This document shows, in pieces, positions 33,508 through 41,711 of a stretch of DNA of 64,000 bases; the stretch's first letter is position 1, and each line of letters begins with the position of its first letter. A model generated the notes under the pieces. It was not told where the DNA came from and searched no databases. It saw nothing but the letters and a program-made list of their open reading frames with translations. Location: assembly GCF_003932955.1 (NCBI RefSeq), contig NZ_QOVY01000007.1:57815-121814 (forward strand). The letters run 5' to 3'. The DNA comes from Chryseobacterium sp. SC28 (GTDB lineage: Bacteria > Bacteroidota > Bacteroidia > Flavobacteriales > Weeksellaceae). The position numbers and the translations under genes were made by a program.

Positions 33508-34068
33508 TTATTTTTGGAATGTGTAGGTTAGCCCCAACTGCAAAACGCCATTGGTATAGGCATCATCTTCGTTGTCTTTCAAAATGTCTGTGACACCCGC
33601 CACATATCTGATATTCGCTCCAAAGCTTGCCGTAAAATTGTATCCGGCGCCCAGGCCAATTCCTAAATCAAAACCGTTTATAGAATCCTTCACATCGACG
33701 GATGCGCCGTCATATTTTGTTTTCGCACTGATTAAGAAGCTGAATTCCGGACCGGCTTCCAAATAAAATTGAGGCGTTGCTTCGTACTGAAAAAACACAG
33801 GTACCGAAATATAATCCAGATTCAACCTTGGATCTCCCGCCCCATCAAAGGAAACGCCTTTACCGCTGTATATCAGTTCCGGCTGGATATTGAAACTTGC
33901 TGAAAGCGGCATATTTGCAAATGCACCGCCATAGAAACCAAATTTCGACTCGTTATCCTCTGTATTCGAAACGCTTGAAAGATTGCCTCCGGCTTTCAAA
34001 CCAAATTTTGTCTGAGCATTCATCGCCCCAAAAAGTGCAATTGCACCAACTAACATAATTTTTTTCAT
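33508..34068 (-). CDS. Outer-membrane beta-barrel (porin-family) protein
   Basis: This 186-residue protein begins with a signal peptide (MKKIMLVGAIALFGAMNAQ). It continues as alternating beta strands of the OmpW/PorT-like barrel type: FGLKAGGNLSSVS, then FNIQPELIYSGKGV, GAGYNFTASFGANIRY, and a final strand LQLGLTYTFQK ending in a hydrophobic-aromatic pattern. It is a small eight-stranded barrel typical of Bacteroidota; the ligand is unknown. A good promoter and a terminator flank it, so it is monocistronic. Confidence 0.87.
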   Translation of the reverse strand: MKKIMLVGAIALFGAMNAQTKFGLKAGGNLSSVSNTEDNESKFGFYGGAFANMPLSASFNIQPELIYSGKGVSFDGAGDPRLNLDYISVPVFFQYEATPQFYLEAGPEFSFLISAKTKYDGASVDVKDSINGFDLGIGLGAGYNFTASFGANIRYVAGVTDILKDNEDDAYTNGVLQLGLTYTFQK

Positions 34069-34121
34069 GATATTTTGACTTTTAAAAATGTTATTAAATG
34101 TTAAATAAACTTAAATCATTG

Positions 34122-34151
34122 CAAAATTAACAATATTTCAGAAATAAACAA
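34122..34151 (-). promoter_or_regulatory. Promoter of the beta-barrel gene
   Basis: Read on the minus strand: TTG (34151-34149), 19-bp spacer, TAATTTTG (34129-34122), an excellent Bacteroidetes promoter match about 55 bp before the start codon. Confidence 0.7.
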
Positions 34152-34280
34152 ATAAATAAAATTATTTCTAATAAACCACGGCCTCAAGGCACCAGCCTAT
34201 AAGAATTGCAAAAAGAAAAAAATTATCTGAAATCAATCTTACATAATTTGACCATCAATGTTCTAAAAAGACATTATTTT

Positions 34281-35228
34281 TTATATGTTCTCGATGCTGT
34301 TGTAGGCCATAATGATTTTTTTGACGACAGGATGCCTTACCACATCTTCCTCCGTCAAATGGACAAATCCGATTTCCTCAACATCTCGCAAAATAGTCAT
34401 CGATTCTTTGAGACCCGACTGCTGATTTTTCGGCAGATCTATTTGGCTGGGGTCTCCCGTGATGATGAATTTGGCATTCATACCCATCCGCGTCAGGAAC
34501 ATTTTCATTTGAGAATGAGTCGTGTTCTGAGCTTCGTCTAGGATCACAAAAGCATCATCCAGCGTTCTACCGCGCATAAAGGCCAAAGGTGCCACCTCAA
34601 TAATTCTTTTCTCCATATAGCCTTCCAATTTTTCGTGCGGTATCATATCTCGCAAGGCGTCGTAAAGCGGTTGCATGTAGGGATCCAGCTTCTCCTTCAG
34701 ATCGCCGGGGAGGAATCCAAGGCTCTCGCCGGCTTCTACGGCCGGCCTGGTAAGGATGATTCTTTTGACCTCTTTGTCCCGAAGTGCTCTTACCGCCAAG
34801 GCAACACTGGTGTAGGTTTTCCCGGTTCCTGCAGGACCGATAGCAAAGACCATATCTTTCTTTTCCGAAACTTTTACCAGTTTTTTAAGATTGGTCGTTT
34901 TCGCTTTGATTACTTTTCCGTTCACACCTTTTACGATGATATCCTGATCGAAGACCAGATGTTTTTCGGAGTCGTCTTTTAGTTTGAGGAGAGATTCCAG
35001 TTGCTTTATTTCAAGAGAATTATGCTTGGAGATGTATGCGGAGACATCATCCAACTTTTGGGTCAGCAAATCCAAGGTTTCTCTATTTCCCATCGCGAAA
35101 ACAAAATTGTCTCTGCCTGTGATTTTCAGCGTTGGAAAACTGGATTTTATAAGGTTAAAATTCTGATTATGAACACCATAAAATGTTTTGGTGTTGATAC
35201 CCTCAAGTTCATAATTGATTTCGAACAT
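34281..35228 (-). CDS. PhoH family ATPase
   Basis: This 315-residue P-loop protein has Walker A GPAGTGKTYT at residues 131-140 and Walker B FVILDEAQNTTHSQMKMFLTRMG. The residues RPAVEAGESLGFLPGD between them are diagnostic of PhoH. An N-terminal domain of about 100 residues precedes the ATPase. PhoH proteins are linked to RNA metabolism and phosphate stress but their exact reaction here is not known. A TATATTTG box lies at 35260-35253 upstream on the minus strand; it diverges from the SAM hydrolase-like gene. Confidence 0.93.
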   Translation of the reverse strand: MFEINYELEGINTKTFYGVHNQNFNLIKSSFPTLKITGRDNFVFAMGNRETLDLLTQKLDDVSAYISKHNSLEIKQLESLLKLKDDSEKHLVFDQDIIVKGVNGKVIKAKTTNLKKLVKVSEKKDMVFAIGPAGTGKTYTSVALAVRALRDKEVKRIILTRPAVEAGESLGFLPGDLKEKLDPYMQPLYDALRDMIPHEKLEGYMEKRIIEVAPLAFMRGRTLDDAFVILDEAQNTTHSQMKMFLTRMGMNAKFIITGDPSQIDLPKNQQSGLKESMTILRDVEEIGFVHLTEEDVVRHPVVKKIIMAYNSIENI

Positions 35229-35280
35229 AAATAAGATGAAAGATTAGACTAACAAATATATGAATAGATTTGATATGATA

Positions 35281-35314
35281 TTGGTCTTTTAAAAATTGAT
35301 TTATGTTAAATTTG
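35281..35314 (+). promoter_or_regulatory. Candidate promoter of the SAM hydrolase-like gene
   Basis: TTG (35281-35283), a 23-bp spacer and TAAATTTG (35307-35314) precede the ATG at 35334 by 19 bp. The -7 box is strong and the spacing slightly long. Confidence 0.5.
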
Positions 35315-35333
35315 CAATATTAATTTCTAAAAT

Positions 35334-36161
35334 ATGTCAGTCATCACCCTCACTTCAGATTACGGACTTGTGGATCACCGCGTGGCAAGTATCAAAGGTA
35401 AAATCCTAAGTTGGAGCGAGGAGGTGAAAGTGGTGGATATCACGCATAACATTATGGCTTACAACCTACTGCAGACCGCTTACGTGGTACGCAATGCTTA
35501 TAAATTCTTCCCGCCGGGGAGTATTCATATTGTGGCAGTGGATAGTTTTTATCACCCATCGAGGAAAAATATCATTGCCAAAATTGACGGTCATTTTTTT
35601 ATTTCGGCAGACAACGGCATTACCCACCTAATGTTTTTCGACATAAAGCCGGAGGCCATTTATGAAATTACGCTCAACAACCGTTTCGACGACCCTGTTC
35701 GTTTTCCGGCGACCGATATCTTCGTTCCCGCAGCGATGCATCTTTACAAAGGTGGGTTGCCCGAGGTGATTGGCAGAAAAATCAAAGCGGTGAAAGATCT
35801 GTCGTTCCCGAGAGCGGTGTATAATGAGAGCGAAAGAATGATCGTGGGTGAGGTGCTCTACATTGATAATTTCGGAAACGTAGTTTCTAATATCAGCCGC
35901 AAATTTTTTGAAAAATATGCTTCGATTTCCGAAAATTTTACCGTAAAATTTCGCAACATTGTTTCTTCCAAAATATTGGATAAATATACGGATATCGTAG
36001 TAGATTGGAAACGCGAACAAGAATTCCACGGGAAATCTGCGATGATTTTTAACGATGCGGATCTGTTGGAAGTCACCATCTACAAGGGCAGCGTATTGAA
36101 CGGAGCTTCCACCCTTTTCGGGATGAGCACCGGCGAAAAAATCTACGTTGAATTTGAATAA
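35334..36161 (+). CDS. S-adenosyl-L-methionine hydrolase (SAM hydroxide adenosyltransferase family, DUF62)
   Basis: This 275-residue protein belongs to the fluorinase/chlorinase superfamily, whose usual bacterial members hydrolyse S-adenosylmethionine to adenosine and methionine. It shows the family order: TSDYGLVDHRVASIKG at the N terminus, VVDITHNI, IHIVAVDSFYHPSRKN, FISADNG, and a C-terminal barrel with VLYIDNFGNVVSNIS. The central loop reads AVDSFYHPS where most members have VDPGVG; the Asp and a downstream Arg are kept. No halogenation genes are nearby. Confidence 0.85.
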   Translation: MSVITLTSDYGLVDHRVASIKGKILSWSEEVKVVDITHNIMAYNLLQTAYVVRNAYKFFPPGSIHIVAVDSFYHPSRKNIIAKIDGHFFISADNGITHLMFFDIKPEAIYEITLNNRFDDPVRFPATDIFVPAAMHLYKGGLPEVIGRKIKAVKDLSFPRAVYNESERMIVGEVLYIDNFGNVVSNISRKFFEKYASISENFTVKFRNIVSSKILDKYTDIVVDWKREQEFHGKSAMIFNDADLLEVTIYKGSVLNGASTLFGMSTGEKIYVEFE

Positions 36162-36187
36162 AAAAAAACCGACATTTCTGTCGGTTT
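36161..36187. terminator. Terminator between convergent genes
   Basis: AAACCGACA (36166-36174) and TGTCGGTTT (36179-36187) form a 9-bp stem with a 4-nt loop. The A run on the plus strand gives a T run for the minus-strand metalloprotease transcript; it probably ends both genes. Confidence 0.85.
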
Positions 36188-36210
36188 CACTTGTATTGGT
36201 TGATTTAATT

Positions 36211-38361
36211 CTATTCTTTGATCATGGTTTTGCTAAAGCTGTTGTTAGCCGTTTTGATCTTTACAAGGTAATTTCCGGTTTTTAGATGGGACACATCGAA
36301 AGTTTTTTTGGATAGGCTCTCTGCATCAAACTGTTTTATCAGTTTCCCGGAAATATCATAAATCTCCAAAGACTTGATTTTTGAGATCCCCTGCAGGGTA
36401 AACTGGTTCTTCACAGGATTTGGAGACAGCAATAAATCTTTGGAATTAGACACATCTTCAACTGCTAAAACGGTGCAGCCAAGATTGGCTTTGAAGCCTT
36501 TGGCTGTGACACCTGCATCGGAACGGAAAGTAAGGGTAATAGCACCTGTAGGATGGGTAGATTCGAAAGTGGCAGGAATCGTGGTTCCCGTCAAATTAAC
36601 ACCGCCTGTAAAGACCGGAGAACCAGATAATCCATTTCTTATGGTCAGAAAATCGTATCCTTCTTCCAGATCAAATTCCTGAAACGTTATTTTGAGTTTT
36701 TCGTTGGAATTATCGGGATAAAAAGTCTTGGTCCAATTTTCGCCATCTGTGTAATTGGCATTTTCGCCACCAGAATCGGTAACTGTTTTTCCGCACCACT
36801 CATCTTCAGTAAGGATAATTTGACTTTTTTGGTAGGCAAATGAGCAATCTGTTCCTACCTCCACTTTATAGAATGTATTGGGAGAAAGGCCTGTAATATT
36901 TATCACGTTTGATTCTGTATTGCCGGACGTGACCAGCGTTCCGTCCATCTTTATAACTCTGTACTTCCAAGCAGTAGAAACGGCATCTGTGATCTTGGCG
37001 GTGGCACCCGTTTGGGTCACATTACTGATGGCTACCGAAGATATTGTAATGGCGCACGGGGCAATACAGTCTGTTCCCAGACAAGCTTTGGAATCCACGG
37101 TCTGCCTAATCAATTCGCCCGGTTGCGCTCCGAAGCCTAAGGATAAATTAATCCCAACTGAAGTTAAATGGCAGTAACTCATAATCGTGCCGCCCGCGCT
37201 CGGTATCGGTCCCACGAGATCACAACCTTCCTCCGGATAACCCGCCACAGCGCCGCAGCCGTCTATCGGTGTCGAGTTACCGTTCCAAGCACAAGCATGC
37301 GTGTGGGGAGAACCCAGCGCATGACCCATCTCGTGCGTCATTGCCATAATCGTCCAAGAATAAGTAGGGACATTGCTATATGTCATATTAATTCCGGAAT
37401 AGGCATATCTATAACTTCCACATAAAGAATTGACATAAGCCACACTGGTGGTTGACGGATAATTGACCAAATGGGCGAGATCGCCGTCAAAAGTGGGTCT
37501 ATTGACGCGGAAAGCTGCCAGATTTTGGCTGTACGTTCCGGTGTAAGGATCCGCAGTTTCCCAGACGTAAACGGTTTTCAAAGACATTTTTACGCCGTCA
37601 TTTACATAAAGCGTGTTGATGTTGTTGTGAACTGCAGAAATCCAATCAACCGTGGCCTGAACGGAAGATCCATTCTGCTTGTAGGGTTTGTTACATATTT
37701 CGTAATAAACCCGCACGCAGGAATTGGTTACTTGCGGTGTTTTGGACGATGGTTGGAAGTTAAATTTTTGTTTTTGATTTTCCATCATTTCATCGACCGC
37801 GCAGATAAAGGGATTGCTACCCGTCAATTTTTGATCATTATAGACCACAAAATCTTCGGAATCAACTGCTTTTCCCAAAGTCACATTTCCGATATTGGGG
37901 GCAGACGCAACCCCGACCACATCGCCATCAAAGAAACTGAATGCCACAACAGAACTGTTGTCTCCTCTGATAATCCCGCGGTAAAAAACGCCTTTCTTAT
38001 AGTCTTTTATTTCCGATTTGCTGGTCTCGACTTTGAAATCGTTGGAATAAATATCGACTTTCACCATTTCCACCGTTAATTCTCTGTCCTCAAAAGGGAA
38101 AGTCAGTTCCAGAGCCTCAGGTTTTTCTGCCAAAACAGTAGAAAGCTTCGCGCGATCCAACTTCAGTACCCTTGCATCCCTGGCCGCTTGTTGGTAAGCC
38201 GCTTGTTTGCCACTGCGATCCAAATCGAACAGCGTTATCGGCGTGAAGCCAACGTTCTGAGCCCGATAATCATTAATTTCCTGAGCGATTGGTCTTAAGG
38301 CTTGAGCAGATCCCAAAACCCCAAAAATTAAAAACAATAATAAGTGTAACCTTTTCTTCAT
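36211..38361 (-). CDS. Secreted reprolysin-like zinc metalloprotease with T9SS sorting domain
   Basis: This 716-residue secreted protease has a signal peptide (residues 1-19) and an N-terminal propeptide-like region to about residue 210. The metalloprotease domain carries the zinc motif HEMGHALGSPH at 343-353 and a following TIMSYCH Met-turn. A fibronectin type III-like segment (about 435-515) and a CUB-like domain (about 515-635, starting WCGKTVTDSGG) follow. The type IX secretion C-terminal domain begins LSPNPVKNQFTLQ and ends SKTMIKE. The protein is exported across the outer membrane by the gliding-linked T9SS. A terminator lies 24 bp downstream. Confidence 0.92.
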   Translation of the reverse strand: MKKRLHLLLFLIFGVLGSAQALRPIAQEINDYRAQNVGFTPITLFDLDRSGKQAAYQQAARDARVLKLDRAKLSTVLAEKPEALELTFPFEDRELTVEMVKVDIYSNDFKVETSKSEIKDYKKGVFYRGIIRGDNSSVVAFSFFDGDVVGVASAPNIGNVTLGKAVDSEDFVVYNDQKLTGSNPFICAVDEMMENQKQKFNFQPSSKTPQVTNSCVRVYYEICNKPYKQNGSSVQATVDWISAVHNNINTLYVNDGVKMSLKTVYVWETADPYTGTYSQNLAAFRVNRPTFDGDLAHLVNYPSTTSVAYVNSLCGSYRYAYSGINMTYSNVPTYSWTIMAMTHEMGHALGSPHTHACAWNGNSTPIDGCGAVAGYPEEGCDLVGPIPSAGGTIMSYCHLTSVGINLSLGFGAQPGELIRQTVDSKACLGTDCIAPCAITISSVAISNVTQTGATAKITDAVSTAWKYRVIKMDGTLVTSGNTESNVINITGLSPNTFYKVEVGTDCSFAYQKSQIILTEDEWCGKTVTDSGGENANYTDGENWTKTFYPDNSNEKLKITFQEFDLEEGYDFLTIRNGLSGSPVFTGGVNLTGTTIPATFESTHPTGAITLTFRSDAGVTAKGFKANLGCTVLAVEDVSNSKDLLLSPNPVKNQFTLQGISKIKSLEIYDISGKLIKQFDAESLSKKTFDVSHLKTGNYLVKIKTANNSFSKTMIKE

Positions 38362-38468
38362 ATTATTAACTTTAACATATTTCGTACAAAATAAGCATTT
38401 TATATTTTAAAATTAGGAAAAAAAATCAATTTTAACACATTTACATTCAAAACTTTTCCCATATCTGT

Positions 38469-38502
38469 TTGTTTTCTCTTCTGCGAAGAAAAAGTATCTT
38501 TG
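38469..38502 (+). promoter_or_regulatory. Candidate promoter of hemJ
   Basis: TTG (38469-38471), a 23-bp spacer and TATCTTTG (38495-38502) lie 13 bp before the hemJ start. The -7 element is a full match; the spacer is long. Confidence 0.45.
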
Positions 38503-38515
38503 CAAAAAATACGCA

Positions 38516-39067
38516 ATGCTGTATTCCGTTATCAAAGCCATTCACGTTATTTTTATGGTCAGCTACTTCGCCGGAATTTTCTATTTGGTGAGGATTTTCG
38601 TTTATTATAAAGATACTGATGATTTTGACGAAATCAAGCAGCAAATTCTCCGAAATCAATACACATTTATGGCCATCCGACTATGGAATATCATTACGGT
38701 TCCTGCCGGAGTTCTGATGTTGCTCAGTGGACTTACGATGATTTTTTTAAATCTGGGCTTGATGAAAACGCCTTGGTTTCATCTCAAACTCGCTTTTTTA
38801 GTTGGATTGGGAATTTATCATTTCTGGTGCTGGAAAAAAGTGAAAGAACTCAAAAAACTTAATGGCCAGATGCTGCCAACCAGCAATATCAAACTCCGAC
38901 AGTTCAACGAGATTGCCACTTTCATTTTATTTGCGGTCGTTTTTACGGTAATTTTGAAATATTTCGTTATAGAATATTGGTGGCAACTGCTTTTGGGATT
39001 TTTCGGAGTTATATTTTCAATTACCGCCATTGTTAAAATGGTCAACAAAAATAAGAGAACGAAATAA
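38516..39067 (+). CDS. hemJ: Protoporphyrinogen IX oxidase HemJ (UPF0093/CopD-like)
   Basis: This 183-residue membrane protein has about five hydrophobic segments and the HemJ signature AIHVIFMVSYFAGIFYLVR near the N terminus, where the His is essential. The second motif WFHLKLAFLVGLGIYHFWCW contains the conserved Lys. HemJ oxidises protoporphyrinogen IX in organisms without HemG or HemY. hemL lies about 9 kb upstream. A related CopD-domain function is a less likely alternative. Confidence 0.87.
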   Translation: MLYSVIKAIHVIFMVSYFAGIFYLVRIFVYYKDTDDFDEIKQQILRNQYTFMAIRLWNIITVPAGVLMLLSGLTMIFLNLGLMKTPWFHLKLAFLVGLGIYHFWCWKKVKELKKLNGQMLPTSNIKLRQFNEIATFILFAVVFTVILKYFVIEYWWQLLLGFFGVIFSITAIVKMVNKNKRTK

Positions 39068-39105
39068 AGCTATCAACCCAAAAACCACCATCTGACAACA
39101 AAATT

Positions 39106-39834
39106 ATGATTGCAATATTCAAAAAAGAACTTTGGAATTTTTTCGGAAACTGGAGTGCGTGGATCATCATCGCGGCTTTCAGTGTTATCTCCGCCCTATT
39201 CCTTTTCTTCTTCGAGAATGATTTTAATATTTTCGATATCGGAAGTGCTTCGCTTCAAAGTTTTTTCGTCCTGGCGCCGTGGCTTTTTATGTTCATTATT
39301 CCTGCAATCAGTATGAGAACTTTGGCCGAGGAACAGCAATCCGGAACTTTGTTTTGGCTGTTTTCGCAACCTGTGAAGATCTCGGAAATCGTCGTCGGAA
39401 AATTCCTTTCCGTCTGGCTGGTTGGGATTTTGTGTCTTCTGCCTTCGCTGGTTTATTATTACACGGTGTATGTTTTGGGCGTTCCGGAAGGCAACATCGA
39501 TGGAAGTATGACTTTCGGAAGTTACATCGGATTGATCATTTTGATTGGCGCTTTTTCGGCAGTTGGGATTTTAGCATCTTCACTTTCATCCAATCAAATC
39601 AGCGCTTATCTTTTGGGCGTTTTCATTTGTTTTATCGCCTATTTTGGGATCGAGCAATTGGCCAGTTACAAATTGCTTGGTGGCGCAGATTATATTTTGC
39701 AAAATATCGGATTTTACAAGCATTTTTTAGCTTTCACAAGAGGACAGATCGATACCAGAGACGTTTCCTATTTTCTATTCGTGATATTTTTGGGATTAGG
39801 CTTGGCGAGTTGGTTTGTTTGGAAAAAGAAGTAG
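39106..39834 (+). CDS. gldF: Gliding-associated ABC transporter permease GldF
   Basis: This 242-residue membrane protein is the permease of the GldA-GldF-GldG transporter, required for gliding in some flavobacteria. It starts MIAIFKKELWNFFGNWSAWI and has six membrane spans, with PAISMRTLAEEQQSGTLFWL in the first loop, which is typical of ABC-2 permeases. gldG follows after 71 bp; gldA is not in the window. The leader contains CTATCAACCCAAAAACCACC, similar to those before hemL and gldG. Confidence 0.93.
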   Translation: MIAIFKKELWNFFGNWSAWIIIAAFSVISALFLFFFENDFNIFDIGSASLQSFFVLAPWLFMFIIPAISMRTLAEEQQSGTLFWLFSQPVKISEIVVGKFLSVWLVGILCLLPSLVYYYTVYVLGVPEGNIDGSMTFGSYIGLIILIGAFSAVGILASSLSSNQISAYLLGVFICFIAYFGIEQLASYKLLGGADYILQNIGFYKHFLAFTRGQIDTRDVSYFLFVIFLGLGLASWFVWKKK

Positions 39835-39905
39835 GAAAAGAGACAAGAAAAAAGTAAAAAGATTAAATCCATCAACAGACAACTAACAACTGTCAACTCA
39901 TTAAA

Positions 39906-41564
39906 ATGAACAAAAAAAATAAAATCACCGTTATCATCATATGCATTCTGCTAATTATTGGGATGAGCGGATTGGTTTACAAACGTTTCGATTTGACGGC
40001 GGAAAAACGATATACGCTTTCGGATGCCACCATCAAGGTCTTGAAAAATGTATCCAAACCAATGACCATCGAGGTTTATCTGGACGGCGATTTCCCGGCT
40101 TCCTTCAAACAACTTCAGAACGAAACCAAATTTATGCTGGACGAGTTTCGGAAAATCAATCCCAAAATCGATTACAAATTCCGCAATCCGATTGCCGAGA
40201 AAATACCGCAAGATACTTTGGCCGCAATGGGAATGCAACCATCGATTCTGCCCGATATGAAAGACGGAAAAGTCTCAGAAATCGTGATGTTTCCGTACGC
40301 TGCAATCAAATATAATGGCTACGGCACCTCCGTTCCGCTCATCGTTCAGCAATCCGGAATAGATGCAGCCACGCAGCTTAGCAAATCCATTGAAAGTCTT
40401 GAATATAATTTTGCCTCCACGATCAAAGGTTTGTCCGAAGAAACAGCGAAAAATGTTGGATTCTTGGTCAATCAGCAGGAATTAAGTCCCGACGAATTTC
40501 GAGGATTTTTGGATTTGGCGATGGAAAATTACAACATCGGACCCATCATTCCGGAAAACAAAACCGAACTTTCTCTCGCCGATGTTCCGAAATTGAAACA
40601 AATGGATGCGCTCGTCATAGCAAAACCTAGAAAAGCTTTTACGGATAATGAGAAAGTAATTCTGGACCAATACATTATGAACGGTGGAAAAACGCTTTGG
40701 ATGATAGATGCTGTAAATGCTGAAATGGACACGCTTTTCCAAGCTAAAAAAATAATGGCTTTTCCAATTGATCTTAATCTGACGGATTTTATGTTTAATT
40801 ACGGTTTGAGGATCAATCCCGCTTTGGTGAAGGATTTGAAAAAATCCGCATTGATCAGAATTGTCTCGGGTGAAGTGGCCGGCAATCCGCAATACAGCAG
40901 CTTTCTTTGGCCGTATTTTCCATTGGGAATCGCCGAATCGAAGAATCCAATTACGAAAAACATCAATCCTGTAAAATTCGAATTTCCAACTTCGATTGAT
41001 ACGTTGGGAAGACCAAATATCAAAACAAAAGTTCTTTTCGAATCCAGTGAAAGAACGCTCAGCAAAACTGTCCCAAATTATGTTGCCTTGTCCGAAATCG
41101 TGCGTGCAGACAGCATCGGGGAAATGGAACGGCCCACGCCGCCGAAGATTTTCGCGGTAGCTTTGGAAGGGAAGTTTACCTCGGCTTATGCGACGAGAAT
41201 CGAGAAAAATGCTTATCCCGGCTTCAAAGCTCAAAGTCCGGAGAATAAAATGCTCGTAATTGCCGACGGTGATATTGCAAGAAATCAAATCTGGAAAGGA
41301 CAACCCTTGCCTTTGGGCGAAGATTTGCTTACTAAAGAACATTACGGAAACGCCCAATTCCTGAGAAACGCTCTGGACTATCTTTTGGACGACAGCAATC
41401 TGATGGAACTTCGCAACCGCACGATCGAAATAAGATTGCTCGACAGAGAACGAGTAGCCGAAGAACGCTCGAAATGGCAATGGATCAATCTGCTTCTACC
41501 ATTAGGAATTTTGGGAATTTTGGGTGCTGGATTTTATTTTATCAGGAAGAAAAGATTTTCTTAA
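39906..41564 (+). CDS. gldG: Gliding motility-associated ABC transporter component GldG
   Basis: GldG is the accessory membrane protein of the GldAFG complex (552 residues). It has one N-terminal span (ITVIIICILLIIGMSGLVY), a large periplasmic portion with the DUF4350-like pattern ALVIAKPRKAFTDNEKVILD and a C-terminal span (LLLPLGILGILGAGFYFI) followed by a basic tail. The gene is in the standard order behind gldF. Role in motility or type IX secretion is inferred from F. johnsoniae; it is not proven that this organism glides. Confidence 0.92.
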   Translation: MNKKNKITVIIICILLIIGMSGLVYKRFDLTAEKRYTLSDATIKVLKNVSKPMTIEVYLDGDFPASFKQLQNETKFMLDEFRKINPKIDYKFRNPIAEKIPQDTLAAMGMQPSILPDMKDGKVSEIVMFPYAAIKYNGYGTSVPLIVQQSGIDAATQLSKSIESLEYNFASTIKGLSEETAKNVGFLVNQQELSPDEFRGFLDLAMENYNIGPIIPENKTELSLADVPKLKQMDALVIAKPRKAFTDNEKVILDQYIMNGGKTLWMIDAVNAEMDTLFQAKKIMAFPIDLNLTDFMFNYGLRINPALVKDLKKSALIRIVSGEVAGNPQYSSFLWPYFPLGIAESKNPITKNINPVKFEFPTSIDTLGRPNIKTKVLFESSERTLSKTVPNYVALSEIVRADSIGEMERPTPPKIFAVALEGKFTSAYATRIEKNAYPGFKAQSPENKMLVIADGDIARNQIWKGQPLPLGEDLLTKEHYGNAQFLRNALDYLLDDSNLMELRNRTIEIRLLDRERVAEERSKWQWINLLLPLGILGILGAGFYFIRKKRFS

Positions 41565-41582
41565 ATAAATACACAATAAATT

Positions 41583-41698
41583 GAACACAAAGCTCACAAA
41601 AGTTTTTTATATTTTCATAAGTTTCACGAAGCCGCTTCGCTTACAAAAGTAAATCTTTGTAAAGTTTTAACGCCTGAAACTCGTGAACTTTGTGTTTA
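41583..41698. repeat. Inverted-repeat intergenic element (CACAAAG family), copy 1
   Basis: The 147-bp gap between gldG and lnt holds GAACACAAAGCTCAC at one end and GTGAACTTTGTGTT at the other, which are near-perfect inverted repeats. A central hairpin CGAAGCCGCTTCG lies between them. Similar CACAAAG-type elements are common in flavobacterial intergenic DNA from memory. A decayed relative lies at 45694-45746. Confidence 0.55.
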
Positions 41699-41711
41699 AA
41701 AAAATAATATT

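Noticed and set aside
40482..41480. 332-codon minus-strand ORF inside gldG
   Set aside because: Lies wholly antisense to gldG and reads as an F/S/R-rich shadow with no domain.
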